DNA of 64,000 nucleotides from Cynocephalus volans. Taxonomy: Eukaryota; Chordata; Mammalia; Dermoptera; Cynocephalidae. A program made the translations under genes and the position numbers. Below, piece by piece: positions 46,696-58,460 of this stretch. The stretch is from assembly GCF_027409185.1 (NCBI RefSeq), contig NC_084468.1:55367001-55431000 (forward strand), written 5' to 3'. The notes under the pieces were generated by a model. It saw only the letters and a program-made list of their open reading frames with translations. It searched no databases and was not told the origin of the DNA. Position 1 is the stretch's first letter, and each line of letters starts with the position of its first letter.

Positions 46696-47502
46696 CAGGC
46701 ATACCTCATCTTATTACACTTTGCTTTATTGTGCTTTGAAGATGTTGCATTTTTTTTACAAATTGAAAGTATGTGGCAATCCTGCATCAAGCAAGATTGT
46801 TTGTGTTATCTTTCCAACATTATGTGATCTTCAGCAACCACCCTGATCAGTCAGCCGCCATCAACATTGAGGAAAGACCCTCTACCAGCAAAAAGATTAT
46901 GACTCACTGAAGGCTCAGATGATTGTTAGCACATTTTTAATTAAAATATGTACATTTTTTAGATATACTCCTACTGCATATTTAATAAACTACAGTATGG
47001 TGCAAACATAACTTTTATATGCACTGGTGCTGTAGATTGGAGGCTTAATCCCCACTGTAACTGTTGAAGGTGGGAAATCCTATCCCAGTAATTGAAAGCT
47101 GGGGCCTTCAAGAGGTGACTGGATTCTAGGACCATGCCATAGTGAATGGATTAAAAATAGTGGTCATGGGTGTGGTTCCAAGGGCTTTAAAAGGCCAGTA
47201 CATGAGGAATTATCACTCTATCTTCTCCATCATTTTATGTCATGTAAGACCCCTGGGTCACTGTCACCACCACCAAGGCCTTCAGCAAATGTGTTCTCTG
47301 GATTTTGGACTTCTCAGCCTCCAAGACTATAAACAATAAATTTCATTTTCTTATAAATCACTCCATTGCAGATGTTTTATTATAAGCAACAGAAACAGAC
47401 AAATATAACTGGGAAACCAAAAAATTTGTGTGACTTGCCTTTTTGTGATATTTTATTGTGGCAGTCTGGAATCAAACTTGCAATATCTCCAATGTATGCC
47501 TG
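46696..47502 (-). mobile_element. Tigger1-like DNA transposon, internally deleted, split by an LTR
   Basis: Inverted termini CAGGCATACCTC (left) and ATGTATGCCTG (right), each next to TA (46694-46695 and 47503-47504). Inside the left end, 'tttgctttattgtgctttg' and 'acaaattgaaagtatgtgg' match one end of Tigger1. 'caaccaccctgatcagtcag' and 'gcttttatatgcact'-type sequence followed by 'gggaaaccaaaaaatt' match the other end. Most of the ~2.4-kb family length, including the transposase, is missing. It appears as reverse complement. Confidence 0.85.
47028..47407 (+). mobile_element. Solo MaLR LTR inside the Tigger1 element
   Basis: A 380-bp LTR of the same group as 10032-10441 ('ccccactgtaactgttgaag', 'gtgggaaatcctatcccag', 'ggaccatgccatagtgaatg', 'gacccctgggtcactgtcac'), with AATAAA at 47335-47340. 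It is flanked by ACTGG at 47023-47027 and 47408-47412. Joining the flanks restores a continuous Tigger1 end, so the insertion order is certain. Confidence 0.88.
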
Positions 47503-47639
47503 TATGTAGATTTGTTGCTTGACTTGTTTCCTGTGTTTATTTGGCTATTCTTTAGCCAAAATCAGGCTATATTATTTATTGTGCTTTATAATAACTCTTG
47601 ATAGTGTTGGAAGATAATTCTCCATCATCTGTCATATTC

Positions 47640-47995
47640 ACGCATGTTTTGCAAGCAAAGAAATGGACTACCATTACTCTGGATGAAATTTCCAAGAGTG
47701 TTTGTAAAGTATAGTCTTAGAAGATAAGAAACAGTGTCTTTCTTCAGAGTAAGGGGAAACAGCTTATAATCTTAGGAGATAGAGACGTTGTCTGTCTCTG
47801 GAGCGAAGGGTGAGAATGCTCACTGTGTGTTATAAAAGATTCAGGTTCAGTAAGCTCAGGATTCATCTCCTATAATGCAGTCTATTAATGTGCTGGTGTC
47901 ATCTGGCCCTCTTTGCATCACTTTGTGGAACTGGGGCTTACGGAACTGGTATAAATGTGCCAATACTCTAAATACTTCTATTGCTATGAACAACA
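47640..47995. repeat. Unclassified LTR-like block
   Basis: Contains two related phrases ('tagtcttagaagataagaaa' and 'aatcttaggagatagagac'), a TATA-like 'gttataaaagattcagg', and a GC-richer end. It sits as an insertion in the L1M remnant. Family not recognised. Confidence 0.35.
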
Positions 47996-48205
47996 AAGTC
48001 CTGACTCAAGTTTAGATGGTTGTTTGGTTTTGTTATGAAAGTGAAGCTGGCTTTCTAAATGAAATATAAAGTGTATTGTATCACCCTATTTTCTGAAAAA
48101 GTCTGTTTAAGTTTAAAATAACTTCCTCTTTAAAGGTTTGGCAGAATCATATGAAACTAAAACAATTTTAGGAATTGATGTCTGTTTCCTTCCTTCATTA
48201 GGTTG

Positions 48206-50559
48206 GGTTATAACACCAGGTCAAAGGTGAAATTTATGAGTACAAAGTTATACTGATTTTCAGAAGTGCATGGGAGCAAAGAGCAAAGAACCACCATGAA
48301 TAAGAAAAGGAAATATCACTTTGGGTGCAGACAGAATATTATTACGTATTTTAAGTATGTTATTACATACTTTGTCGCAAATATATAAATTTTATACTAT
48401 TGTTTTAAGTAATTTGAAGCAATTCTAATACCACAGATCTCATATATTCTGGTTTTTAATTTAATTTTTTAACCAACACAACAATTATCACCATGCTGTT
48501 AAAGAACATGATCGAAGAATTCTATTTTCAGAAATGCAATTTCATGGAACAATTTCATGGAATAATTTCATGGAATGTCATTATAAGATATTAGATGGAT
48601 GAGATTTAGACTTGTTAAACCTACTCAGTGTTAACATTATGTACGTCTTTTTGATTAATATCATTTTATCTTCTTTTCCTCAGTTAGAGAATGTGCTTAT
48701 CTATCATGTCTAGATAAAAAATGCCCACAGATTCTAAAAGCTAAAGAATGTCAGGATTTAGTATTAAATTTAAGAGACAAGTGTTTCAAAGCAATTAATT
48801 AAAATTGGTCCCCATGCCAGATAAAAGTGCCATATAGTAAAATCCTGAAAAACTCACAAAAAAAATTTAGAGTCAAAGCAGTTAATCCTTTGCCTATTCT
48901 CATATTAATTTAATTTATAGGGATTCAAGGGATGAGTATTCACCCCACCTCCACCCCACCCCACTCCTCACACTGTTAAACCAAAGTGTTCTTGCATTTT
49001 TCATTTCATACCAGATCTTGACATCCTTTTGAATTTATTTTACATATTTGGGGAACATGAATATAACTTCATGCTTTCATCCTTTTATAAGGCATTCATT
49101 ATGTGCATTAACTGACAGCTGTGAAATTATCTGCCACTTGTCTTAAATAAAAGCAAGAAAATTCAAAATAGATATGCATTCTGTACTTAGACAAATTTCA
49201 CCGAATTTTCTTTAATTCAAATTTCTTTAGACATTTCTTTTTATATAGGCTTTAAGTACAGTGAATATGTTCAGCATTACTACATATTGAGTGCTTGATG
49301 CTTTTGAAAGCTCAGAAAGCAGTCTACATTTTTCTCACTTGTTTTTAGTGTAATTAGGTTTGGCAGCTCTTTATGAGTTTTTGCATCTTAAAAATTTCCA
49401 TCTCTATTGCATCTCATTGTATATTAATGTTGTTCTTTAAATTTCTTTAATATTCATTTTGCCATTTAAGTCAAATTTGTCAAAAAAAAAAAAAAATCAC
49501 CAGTGAGCACAACATATGTAGCCATGGAAATTGGTGCCACTTTTTAAAGATCCATTCTGGGGACAAATATAAAAAAAAGTAGCTAGTGGAAAAATTACAT
49601 GTCCCTTGGGGAAGATAGTCTGGAAAAATATAAATGGTCATTTCTAGACACAAGCCTTTGTTCTGCTTTTAAGAGAGGTAAAGAAGATCTGAATAGATCA
49701 GAAGACAAAGATATGGAATTTAAAGAAAACGAAAGTCTTCAAAATGAATTAAAATGAAAAGCTCTATTCTAGAAATTTAATTGTGGAGGTTCCTGTCATC
49801 CTTTTAATATTATTTAGGTTCTTTTAGCAGCAAATTTTAGTGAACAAAGTTACACCTGCTTTATGAAGTATATGAATCTTCAAATAGTAGTTTCAATTGC
49901 TTGGGCATAAACTGCCTTTGAAACCTGCACATAAATTAATATGTAATTTCATATTCAAGATGTAGATATTAAAAAGATAGTTAGATAGGTAATAGAGATC
50001 TATCTCTGAAGAATGGAACCAGTTAAAGATTTAATGGGACATAATTGCCTTTTAATTTGACTTATTTTATTTGATTGGTAGACTGATATATACCTAAATA
50101 AAAATATAGGGACAAGCCAATCATAGTATTTAATATACATGGTTCCTGGACTGTTCTTGGAAGGTGTAGTTCTTCCCTGGGTAATCTGTCTGCTAAGACA
50201 GTGACTCAAGTCACTATACCATACTGTTTTACTTTAGGATTTACCTTAGTATGTGTGTTTGTGTATGTTGACTAATTATTAGTATTTATGCTGTTTTTAC
50301 TATCATTTTATTATTATTATTATTATTATTAATACTACTCCTATTACCATTAATGGAGGAAAAAACATAGACAATTCCAGAGACAAATGTAAAAATGCAA
50401 GTCTAGCTAAGTGCAACAAAGCAGAGGTATTTGTAGGTGAGAGAATATAGTGAGGGAATATAACAACATTGAAGAAGTCATGGAATATTTCCAAAAAGAA
50501 GAATAAATTTAAATGAGAAGTGAAAGATGATTAGGTGTTAATTAGGTTAAGTTTTTTGT
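48206..50559. other. Unassigned AT-rich sequence
   Basis: No gene or repeat family recognised. Contains a short C/A-rich run at 48942-48965, an A run at 49483-49496, and a (TTA)n run at 50307-50331. Confidence 0.35.
50307..50331. repeat. (TTA)n microsatellite
   Basis: About eight TTA units. Confidence 0.9.
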
Positions 50560-51480
50560 AATTTTAATAAAAATCTCATTGCTAGTTTTAATGAAGTTTG
50601 ATAAACAGCTTCTATATCTTATATGGAAAAACAAAAGTGCAAGAAGAGCTATGCAATGTTTGAAAAAGAAGAGGAATAAGTTTGAGGAACTTGCTCTACC
50701 AGATATCAAGGCACGGTAATTAAAAATAGGGTATTATCCAATGAAAAGATAATTAGAACAGTGGAACTGAATACAGAGCCCAGAAAGTGACCTATGCTTA
50801 CAGAGATGCAGTACAATACAGCAAGCATTTCAGATCAGTGTAAAAAAGATGAACTATATATTGAATGCTTCTGGGAAAATGTATTATCCCTACAGGGAGA
50901 AAGTGGATCCATACCTGATATCATATACATTATAAACCCTAATTTCAAAGACCAATTTTAAATTTAGGAAGAAAGCATAAGGCTATCTTTATAAAACTGG
51001 GGATTTCTTTAAAAAGGCAACACAAACTTTAAAGAGAAATATTAAAAAATTTGATTACATAATAATTTATAACAATGTATCTTCATAAAAAGACACCAGA
51101 AATCTAAAATATAATTTCAGGTTTAGAGATACTTATAAGAGTTTGTATCCATAATATTTTTAAAGCTAAATATTAATAAGCAAAGAGTCAACCCAATAGA
51201 CAAGCAAAATATTTGATTGGGCAATTCATAGAAAAGTCTCATTATAATTTGAAATGAGGTCAAATTTATTAGAATCAGGAGAATGTGACTAAAATTCTAG
51301 TAAGATGGCATTTTATACTGAGTGTTAACAAAGATGCAGAGGAAAGACATAACCTTTATTTTGCTTAAGGGAATTATGAACGGGTCCAACCACTTTAGAC
51401 ACATCTACAAAAATTGAAAATGCACATACGTATTTATCCAGCCATACATATATGTACACGAGGAGAAATATGCTACATTG
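50560..51480 (+). mobile_element. Old L1 ORF2 3' remnant
   Basis: Sense-strand old L1 ORF2 C-terminal blocks: 'tggaaaaacaaaagtgcaag', 'aggaacttgctctaccagat', 'atacagagcccagaaagtga' and 'aaatttgattacataataa', then 'acaaagatgcagaggaaaga'. Frames fully decayed. Confidence 0.6.
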
Positions 51481-51509
51481 TTCATACTGTTCATTTGTTT
51501 TAAACCCAA

Positions 51510-51560
51510 GGAAAGAAAGAATGGTAGGAAGAAAGGGAAGAAGGGAGGAAAAAAGAAAAT
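51510..51560. repeat. Purine-rich (GGAA/GAAA) tract
   Basis: Imperfect GGAAGAAAGGGAAG-type run just upstream of the L1 5' end. It could be the worn A-rich tail of the preceding L1. Confidence 0.7.
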
Positions 51561-51604
51561 TAAAACCCTAAATGTAATCTTTAGAAAAGCAGATGAATGT
51601 TTGG

Positions 51605-53700
51605 AGCAAGATGTCAGAATAGGAGGCCTTCGGTTTCACTACTCCCCACAGAAAGTTCAAAAAAGTAACTATCCATAGAAAACAACACCTTTGTGAAAAC
51701 CCCAAACGTGGGAATAAGCCTGAGACACCTGTCTAGGCCACAGAACCAAATAAACTCCATAAGCACCATAGGACAGAATAAGAGACTGACCATGGCACCA
51801 CTGCCCCTGCCCCAAGTTGGCACAATGCCACATAGAGAGGATTCCTCAGGGTTCACAGTTTCTACAGAGTACAAAGAAAATCAGAGGCAGACATCCAGTT
51901 TCTCTAGCATTCCAATATGCTTCCCAGGAAGCTCATTCCAATTTTACTTCATGGGAAACACAGGGGTCAGTGGCACAGCTAGACCACCTAGGGTCAGATA
52001 GAAGCAAAGCAAAGAGGCAGCACTCACAGAAACCAGCTCACAGATCTTGGTGGTTTATCAGCATACCTGCCTGCAATCAAAGGTAACAGCCAACAATATA
52101 GCCCACCCAGAAAGCTGAACTGGTTGCTCCCAGAGTGGTGGGAACTTCACCTGGCTTGAATCCCAAGAAAGCCAGCCTGCAAGCCCATCCTCAGACCCCA
52201 CCGCAAGGCCCTACCCAGATAGAGAGACACTTTACAGCACAGCAAAAAGCAAGGGCTACTTCTGCCTTATTTGGAAGTTTAAACAGGGCTAAGCATAGCC
52301 ACAAAGCCCACCCCAAAACCCTGCTCAAGGAGGAAGATTACCATCATAGCACATTTTGGCAAAGAACAAGGTCTAGTTGAGCCAAATCTGGTAGTTTAAG
52401 TAATGTTTGATGTGGCTTTAAAGCCTGCCCCAAGCCCCTTTTCAGAAATGGAGATGACTGCCACAACACAAAAAGTGGGGGCTAGTTCTTCCACACACTG
52501 GACTTTAAATACAATTTTGCTCAGCCTCCAAGCCTACCTCAAGGCCCCACCTAGACAAGGAGGCAAACCTCAGCTGTGCATTTCTACTGAGCATAGCAGC
52601 TTGTCCCATCCATTCCAAGCAGTGACTCTACCTAACCTTGGGACCAAGCCTGAAACCCTGTTTAACTGAAGATCTGAAATAGCAGTACCACATGGCCAGG
52701 GAATACACCCTGTGGCCTGGCCTGGTCTAAGGCAATCGTAATGCTGAGCCAGCAGCTCTGCCTGAATCAAAGCAAATACATTGGCCCAGCTATCTAGAGA
52801 ATCCAAAAACAAGCTGTTTGCCCAGGATTATTACCAGCTGGCTCATCCAGAATCACAGGCTAGATTAAAAGAAAGAAGATCTAACCATGCCAAAGAACAC
52901 CCAAAAAAGCTGGAAGAGATGGCTGTCTCAAATGCAGACACCAACTCAAGGATACAAGGATTATAAAGAATCAGGAAATCTGTACACCTCCAAAAGAAAC
53001 TAACAAAGTTCCAACAATGGGCCCTAAAGCAAAGGAGATATATGAAATGACAGAGAATTAAGAAAATTTCTTTTCAAAAGTTTCTGTAAACTGCAAGAAC
53101 ATATAGATAAATAATTAAATAAAATTTAGAAAACAATACACAAACAAAATGAGAAGTTTGACAAATAGAAACAAAAAAGAATAAATAAAATTTTAGAGGT
53201 GCACAATACAATGACTGAACTGAAAAATGCAATAGAAAACTTTAACAGCAGATTTGATCAAGCAGATGAATTTGTGAGCTTGAAAATATAACATTTAAAA
53301 TTATTCAGTCAGAGGACTAAAATGGAAAGAATGGAAAAGAATGAAGAGAGCATATGGGAATTATGAAATACCATCAAGAACCCTAACTTTAAAACAATGG
53401 GATTTCAAGAAGAAGAAGAAGAAAGGAAACTGGAAAGCATATTTAAAGAAATAATGGCCAAAAACTTCTCAAATCTGAAGAAAGTTGCCAACATCCATGT
53501 ACAGGAAGCACAGAGGTCTCCAATCAAATTCCAACCAAAAAAGCAGTTCACCAAGGCACATAATAATCAGACTATAAAAATTCAATCACAAAAAATTATG
53601 AAAGAAACACCAGATAAGAAAAATATTACATCCAAGGAGACTAAAAGAAGGTCACTGTGTTCCAGTGGAGTCCATCAGGAGCAGAGGTTTGAGATGAAGC
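51605..53700 (+). mobile_element. L1 / HAL1-like 5' UTR plus partial ORF1
   Basis: Starts with an L1-type 5' end ('gagcaagatgtcagaatagg', 'agttcaaaaaagtaactatc') and has about 1.5 kb of GC-richer 5' UTR. A decayed ORF1 follows from about 53130, with a clear match at 53397-53640 (RKLESIFKEIMAKNFSNLKK, HVQEAQRSP). It ends inside the RNA-binding domain at about 53640-53700 with no ORF2. It is either a 3'-truncated L1M or the HAL1 family, which carries ORF1 only. Frames through the 5' UTR at 51693-52812 are chance readings. Confidence 0.7.
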
Positions 53701-54634
53701 TAAGACTAGTAGGAATGTAAGAAGATTATACAGAATCTTGCTAGCTGCTCTAAGAAAATTTTGTTCACAGAGTATTAGGAAAATTTTGAAGAAATTTAAT
53801 TGGAAAATTAATGTAATCATATCTTTCTTGGTAAAACAATATATTCCCATATTTATTATCTAATACTGTTTTCCTTCTGCCTGATTTTATAGATATATCT
53901 AAATTTAACATAATCATGTATATTCTAAATGTGTATTGTCCTATACAAAAGTAGAAGATCCATAAAAATATAGGGTGTGTTTACTATTTCACTGAGCATT
54001 TTCCAATACATTAGCTTTTCTTGGGATTAAAATTTCTACAGGGCAATAGATTATTCACTTAAGGCAATTTATGTACCTGGAGTAAAGTCTTTTTAAGAGT
54101 AAGTATATACAAATATTTTCCTATAAAGCTATGAATTGATAAAAAGCTATTCTTGTTTTCCTGGCCCCTTTTAAACCTAAGTTCCGATTTTTATTCCAAA
54201 ATGTGAGAAAGGATAGTTTATAAATCAATTCTTAAAATAGGATATTTGACAATAACAAAAATAGGATTTTTGAAAGTAACATCCTTACTTTCATTTAAAT
54301 TATTAATTTCATCAACTGAATGTTCCTCACAGATAGGAACTATGTTTTTAATATCTCTTTTTTGTTTCTTTAAATACCAGTATTTAGAATATTCTGCATA
54401 AATAGTAAGTGCTAAAAATGTTATGCATTGACCAGAATTTTTTGTACTTTATAGAAATAGTTTAATTCTCAAGTTATTTGTACAGTACTTTGGTGGAAAA
54501 AATGAAAGTGCCTCATTTACTTCACATGAGAGAGTTTTCATAATTCCTGCTTAACTTTCTAGTAAGAGAAATAAACATACTATAGGCTTCTTAATGACTG
54601 ACAAACTCTTCCAATGGAGCTTAACCCATTTTCT
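53701..54634. other. Unassigned AT-rich sequence
   Basis: Nothing recognised. Confidence 0.35.
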
Positions 54635-54935
54635 TTTCTTTTTTTTTTAAATTAATTAATTTATTTATTTATGTGTTTATTTCAAATATGGATGAAATAC
54701 AAAGCTGATTGTCCCCCTTCCTGCCTATGATGTGGGGGCCAGATTCATATTGGGAGCATACCCATTACCAGAAATTACTTTTGTACCCTTTGTTCCCTTC
54801 CAATTACCTCCCAACCTCCCTCTCTTTCCCCTCTCCCCTCAATTCCAATTTGTAGCCCTAGGAATGTTCCCTCCCTCTGTTGGATCATGGGACTACGTGG
54901 TCTTTCTTTCCTACCTTCCTTTTTCTCTTAGCTTT
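54635..54935 (-). mobile_element. L1 3' UTR fragment
   Basis: T/A-rich tail complement, then 'caaagctgattgtccccctt', 'tgggggccagattcatattg' and a pyrimidine-rich stretch, parallel to 37190-37440 of the L1 at 37162. It breaks off at 'tttctcttagctttaaacc', just short of the ORF2 end. Heavily 5'-truncated. Confidence 0.75.
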
Positions 54936-55250
54936 AAACCAAAAAACATTTTTAAAAGACAAAGAAGGCCATTTTATTTCCTAAGATTCATACTTCTTCA
55001 GCAAGTGAACAACTCTTTGAGGCGTACAAAAAAACACCTATGATGGATTATTGTATACATCATTAGTACAGTCACATTGCTGCAGTGCAGACACCATTGT
55101 AATATACTACTCAAAAGGTGGGTTCTTCTGAGCAGTGGATTCAGCTCAATAAGAATCTTGCCAATTGTTTGAAAACATAAATTTTCAAAGTGACACGTTG
55201 TGCTAGACACAATACCACGTTCTGTATGGTAAACAAAAAAAAGTACAAAC
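54936..55250 (-). other. Possible cDNA-derived segment beside the L1 end
   Basis: On the minus strand this ends with GGAAATAAAATGGC about 20 bases before the L1 junction, as in an mRNA 3' end. The body is less AT-rich than its surroundings. No gene recognised, so this is only a suggestion. Confidence 0.25.
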
Positions 55251-56879
55251 TACCTGTTATATAAAAAATGTAAAAATGTGCTTTGGAATGCCACACACAA
55301 ATATCTCATAGTAAGCAATCATAAAATTTTAGATCTTAAATTTAATAAATTTATATATTTAATACAATTAAAATAAAGAGAATAAATATTTTAGAATTTA
55401 TAAACGATTATATTGTTAATGATTTTCAGTCTTTTTTCCTACACTCACTTATAAAAATGCACAATATCTCAGTGTGACTAAGAAATTTAGTAAATACCCT
55501 TTTCAAATATAATGTTATAAAAAGCATACTACAATTAAAAAAAATCACTCTCTACTTTTTTGTCCTTTGAATATTAAATCCATTGTATTTAATTCATTAC
55601 TTGGTCTTGTGAGAAAATAAATATTGATTATCCAAGGTTTCCATCGAATTAAGACCTATACAAATTGTTTCTTTTACCAGATAAGCTACATTAAGCAAAA
55701 TGAAATTATGAACAGTATACATGATTGGTTATCAGGTCATCATTTCTTTCCATTTAAGCACACTTATTAAATGAATATAGTCAGTCCTCTTTCTAGTGGG
55801 TGCTATGACTACTATAAAATAAATACACCTGAAAATAAATTACAGGTAACTTTTTGTTCCCCTGTAAATTCTTGATATTCTTTTCTAGCCTACAAGGAGC
55901 TTTAATTAGCTGCAAGCCACTTTCTTCACCTTTATTACAAATTAAGATCAATCCAAACACAGAGAGTGTTCATTTTGTGCAATACTTGACTTAATTGTGT
56001 TCTTTCCCCTTAAATACATCAGATTTATTTTGAATCCTTTCATTAATAAAAGGTTCAGGTGCTATCAAGACCAAAAAAATTTCAAACACCAACCAAAAAT
56101 TTAAAAATTGCATTCATTCATAAAGAATCAGATCCCCTAGTCTGGTGACAGGAAAATAATTATTCCACCAAATTTCCCTGTAGCTCCTTCAAGACTAGCT
56201 GGGAGGATCTTGAACTTTTAACCATGTCTTTACTTCTCACTGCTCCTCACAAGTCTAGGCTAGAAAAGTAAGCATGCCCTTCAATACAGAAAACAGCTCT
56301 TCAACAAACAGCATTTTTAAAGATCTATAAATGAAAAGGAAAGAGGAATAGGTCCAAAATGTTATCAATATCTATATTTATACCATATATGTCTAATCTT
56401 TCTATATCTGTCTGTCTAACTAGCCAGCTAGCTATCTACCGGAAATACCACCAGACTCCATAAAGCTCTATCTAATTCTAAGTTCTTTTGTACCTTAACA
56501 TTTCACAAATATTAACTACTTGGATGAATTGTGACATTCAACAAGCTGATGATTTAATGTAACTGTTTAAAAGTGTGACAGATACCAATGGTAAACAATC
56601 TTTTTTCTCTGTGGACATTTTTAAATGCCCATCATCCTTTAAAAAATGGTAAGCGATTGTAAAATTAAACAAAGATGTTACTTTTAAATTTTAATAACTT
56701 CACACAAAAAGAAAACACTTTCTTTTCTCTTGGACCAAGGTTTCTTTATGTTTCTTTTCAAAATGGAATTGCATCCTTTGAACAAAATCTTTCCTTTATC
56801 TTCTTTTATCTACCCAAAATAATGGCTACTGAAATCTTTACATTATTTCTTTATGCCATTAAAGATGTTTAAAAACAAC
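55251..56879. other. Unassigned AT-rich sequence
   Basis: Nothing recognised. Confidence 0.35.
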
Positions 56880-58460
56880 AAAGAAATACACACATTTTTT
56901 TTCTGTATTTTTACGCAGAATTATATTTATCATCTATCTACCATGTTATCTCTTTCTATTTATTTATTTATCCATTATACATTAAATAGCATCTATGTAT
57001 TTTTCTTAACATTATTTTATAAACTTCTTCCAAATCAATGCATATAGATCTAATTTATTTTTCAAATCATTTTATCAACATAATTTCTTATGTATGTACT
57101 TTCTTGTGGTATGATTAACTTAATTATTCTCTTATTGCTGGGATTTTTCTCCAATTATTTCCCTTAACAAACTGTACAACACACACATACATACGCACAA
57201 GCACACACTGTGCTTTTATTTTTGTGGAATGCTATCTCAAAAGTGGCTTGTTGAATCAAATTTTCATTATAATGGATATTCTGAATTATTTTATTTTGCA
57301 AATTTTAACAATTCACACTTGGAATAGCCACATCTTCAAAAGCAATGAATATGATCCATTCTTGGTAATTTTTACCAATATAAGTAAAAATTGCATTAAC
57401 TCTTTTTAAAATGCATTTCCCTAACTCCTAGAGAAGCATGACACGTCTGAAGGTTTTTATATTCATATAGTTTATATTTTTTTCTTTTTGTATTTCTCTT
57501 CAGTTTTGTATTATTTGTCCTTTTAATCTGTTTTTAAATTTATTTTTTAACGAATTTTGGAGAGCTGTTGTGTACTGCAAACATTGTTTTCATGACTTGT
57601 TTTTCTTTGTTTCATTTAAAAATATAATCTTTTACATTACACACTGTATAGATGTATTGAAATATAACTTTGCATTCCATAAATATATACAATCAATGTT
57701 TTAATTTTTAAAAATAGAATCTTTTACCTTATATAAAAAATGTATCATGAAATAAAATAGATTTTCTTTCTTAATTCTGAATTATGAGTTTCCTTTCATA
57801 CATTAGAAACTTTCCACTTCTTAAAGTTCATACCCCTATCTTCTAGTGTTTCTAGTATTCTATTATTTCATGTTTTATGCTTCAATTTTGACACCAGGTT
57901 TAAAATCCATCTCATGCTCATTTTGTATTTTTGAAAGACACTATCTAATTACTTTCTTTCAAAAGTGTAATCAAAATTTTCAGCAGTGTTTATACAATAA
58001 AACATGATTTTCTTAATGAATTGAGGTTTAATGTAACCATATTTTAATACTCATATATGCATGTTCTATTTATAAATTACTACCCTTTTACAGTGATTTG
58101 TCTTTTGAGGTGTAAATCGTGTATGATATTATGAACTTTACTATCTGTCCAGCAAGCTTTTTTTTCTACCCCCAAATATTAGCTATAAAGTTATATTGAA
58201 AATCTTGTCATTATTATTCCTCCAGATTAATTATAACTTGTCTTCATTTCCACCAAAAAAGAAAGCCTATTGAAATTCTCATAAGAATTTTGTTACATGC
58301 CAAATGCATTGACATGAATGTGCATTGTATGTATTTCTGTTTAGTCAGTTTATGAATATTGCCACATGATAAGATTATTGTGGTTGCCTTTTTCTACATT
58401 TTTGTTGTTATTTTTCAATTTATTTTCAGTGTCTCCTTTTAAGTAATAAATGAAAATTGT
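56880..58460 (-). mobile_element. Old L1 remnant
   Basis: Reverse-complement order of an old L1 3' half: 'cttattgctgggatttttct', 'gtggcttgttgaatcaaatt', 'gcattaactctttttaaaat', 'ttgtatttctcttcagtttt', 'atcttctagtgtttctagta', 'aaaatccatctcatgctcat', and 'gaaattctcataagaatttt' of the ORF2 mid-part. Divergence is high, so limits are approximate. Confidence 0.55.

Larger units (their letters stand above)
46406..48205 (-). mobile_element. Old L1M ORF2 remnant, host of the second nest
   Basis: Reverse-complement ORF2 pieces ('ctcctagaaatgttttctt', 'ataatccatcttgaattgat', then after the insertion 'ttggctattctttagccaaa', and 'atgaaagtgaagctggcttt', 'aaaggtttggcagaatcata' at 48035-48150) are in the right order. 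Diverged. A further unclassified block at 47640-47995 interrupts it. Confidence 0.6.

Noticed and set aside
51693..52812. Overlapping 80-100-codon frames
   Set aside because: They occupy the 5' UTR of an L1/HAL1-like element on both strands and show no protein similarity.
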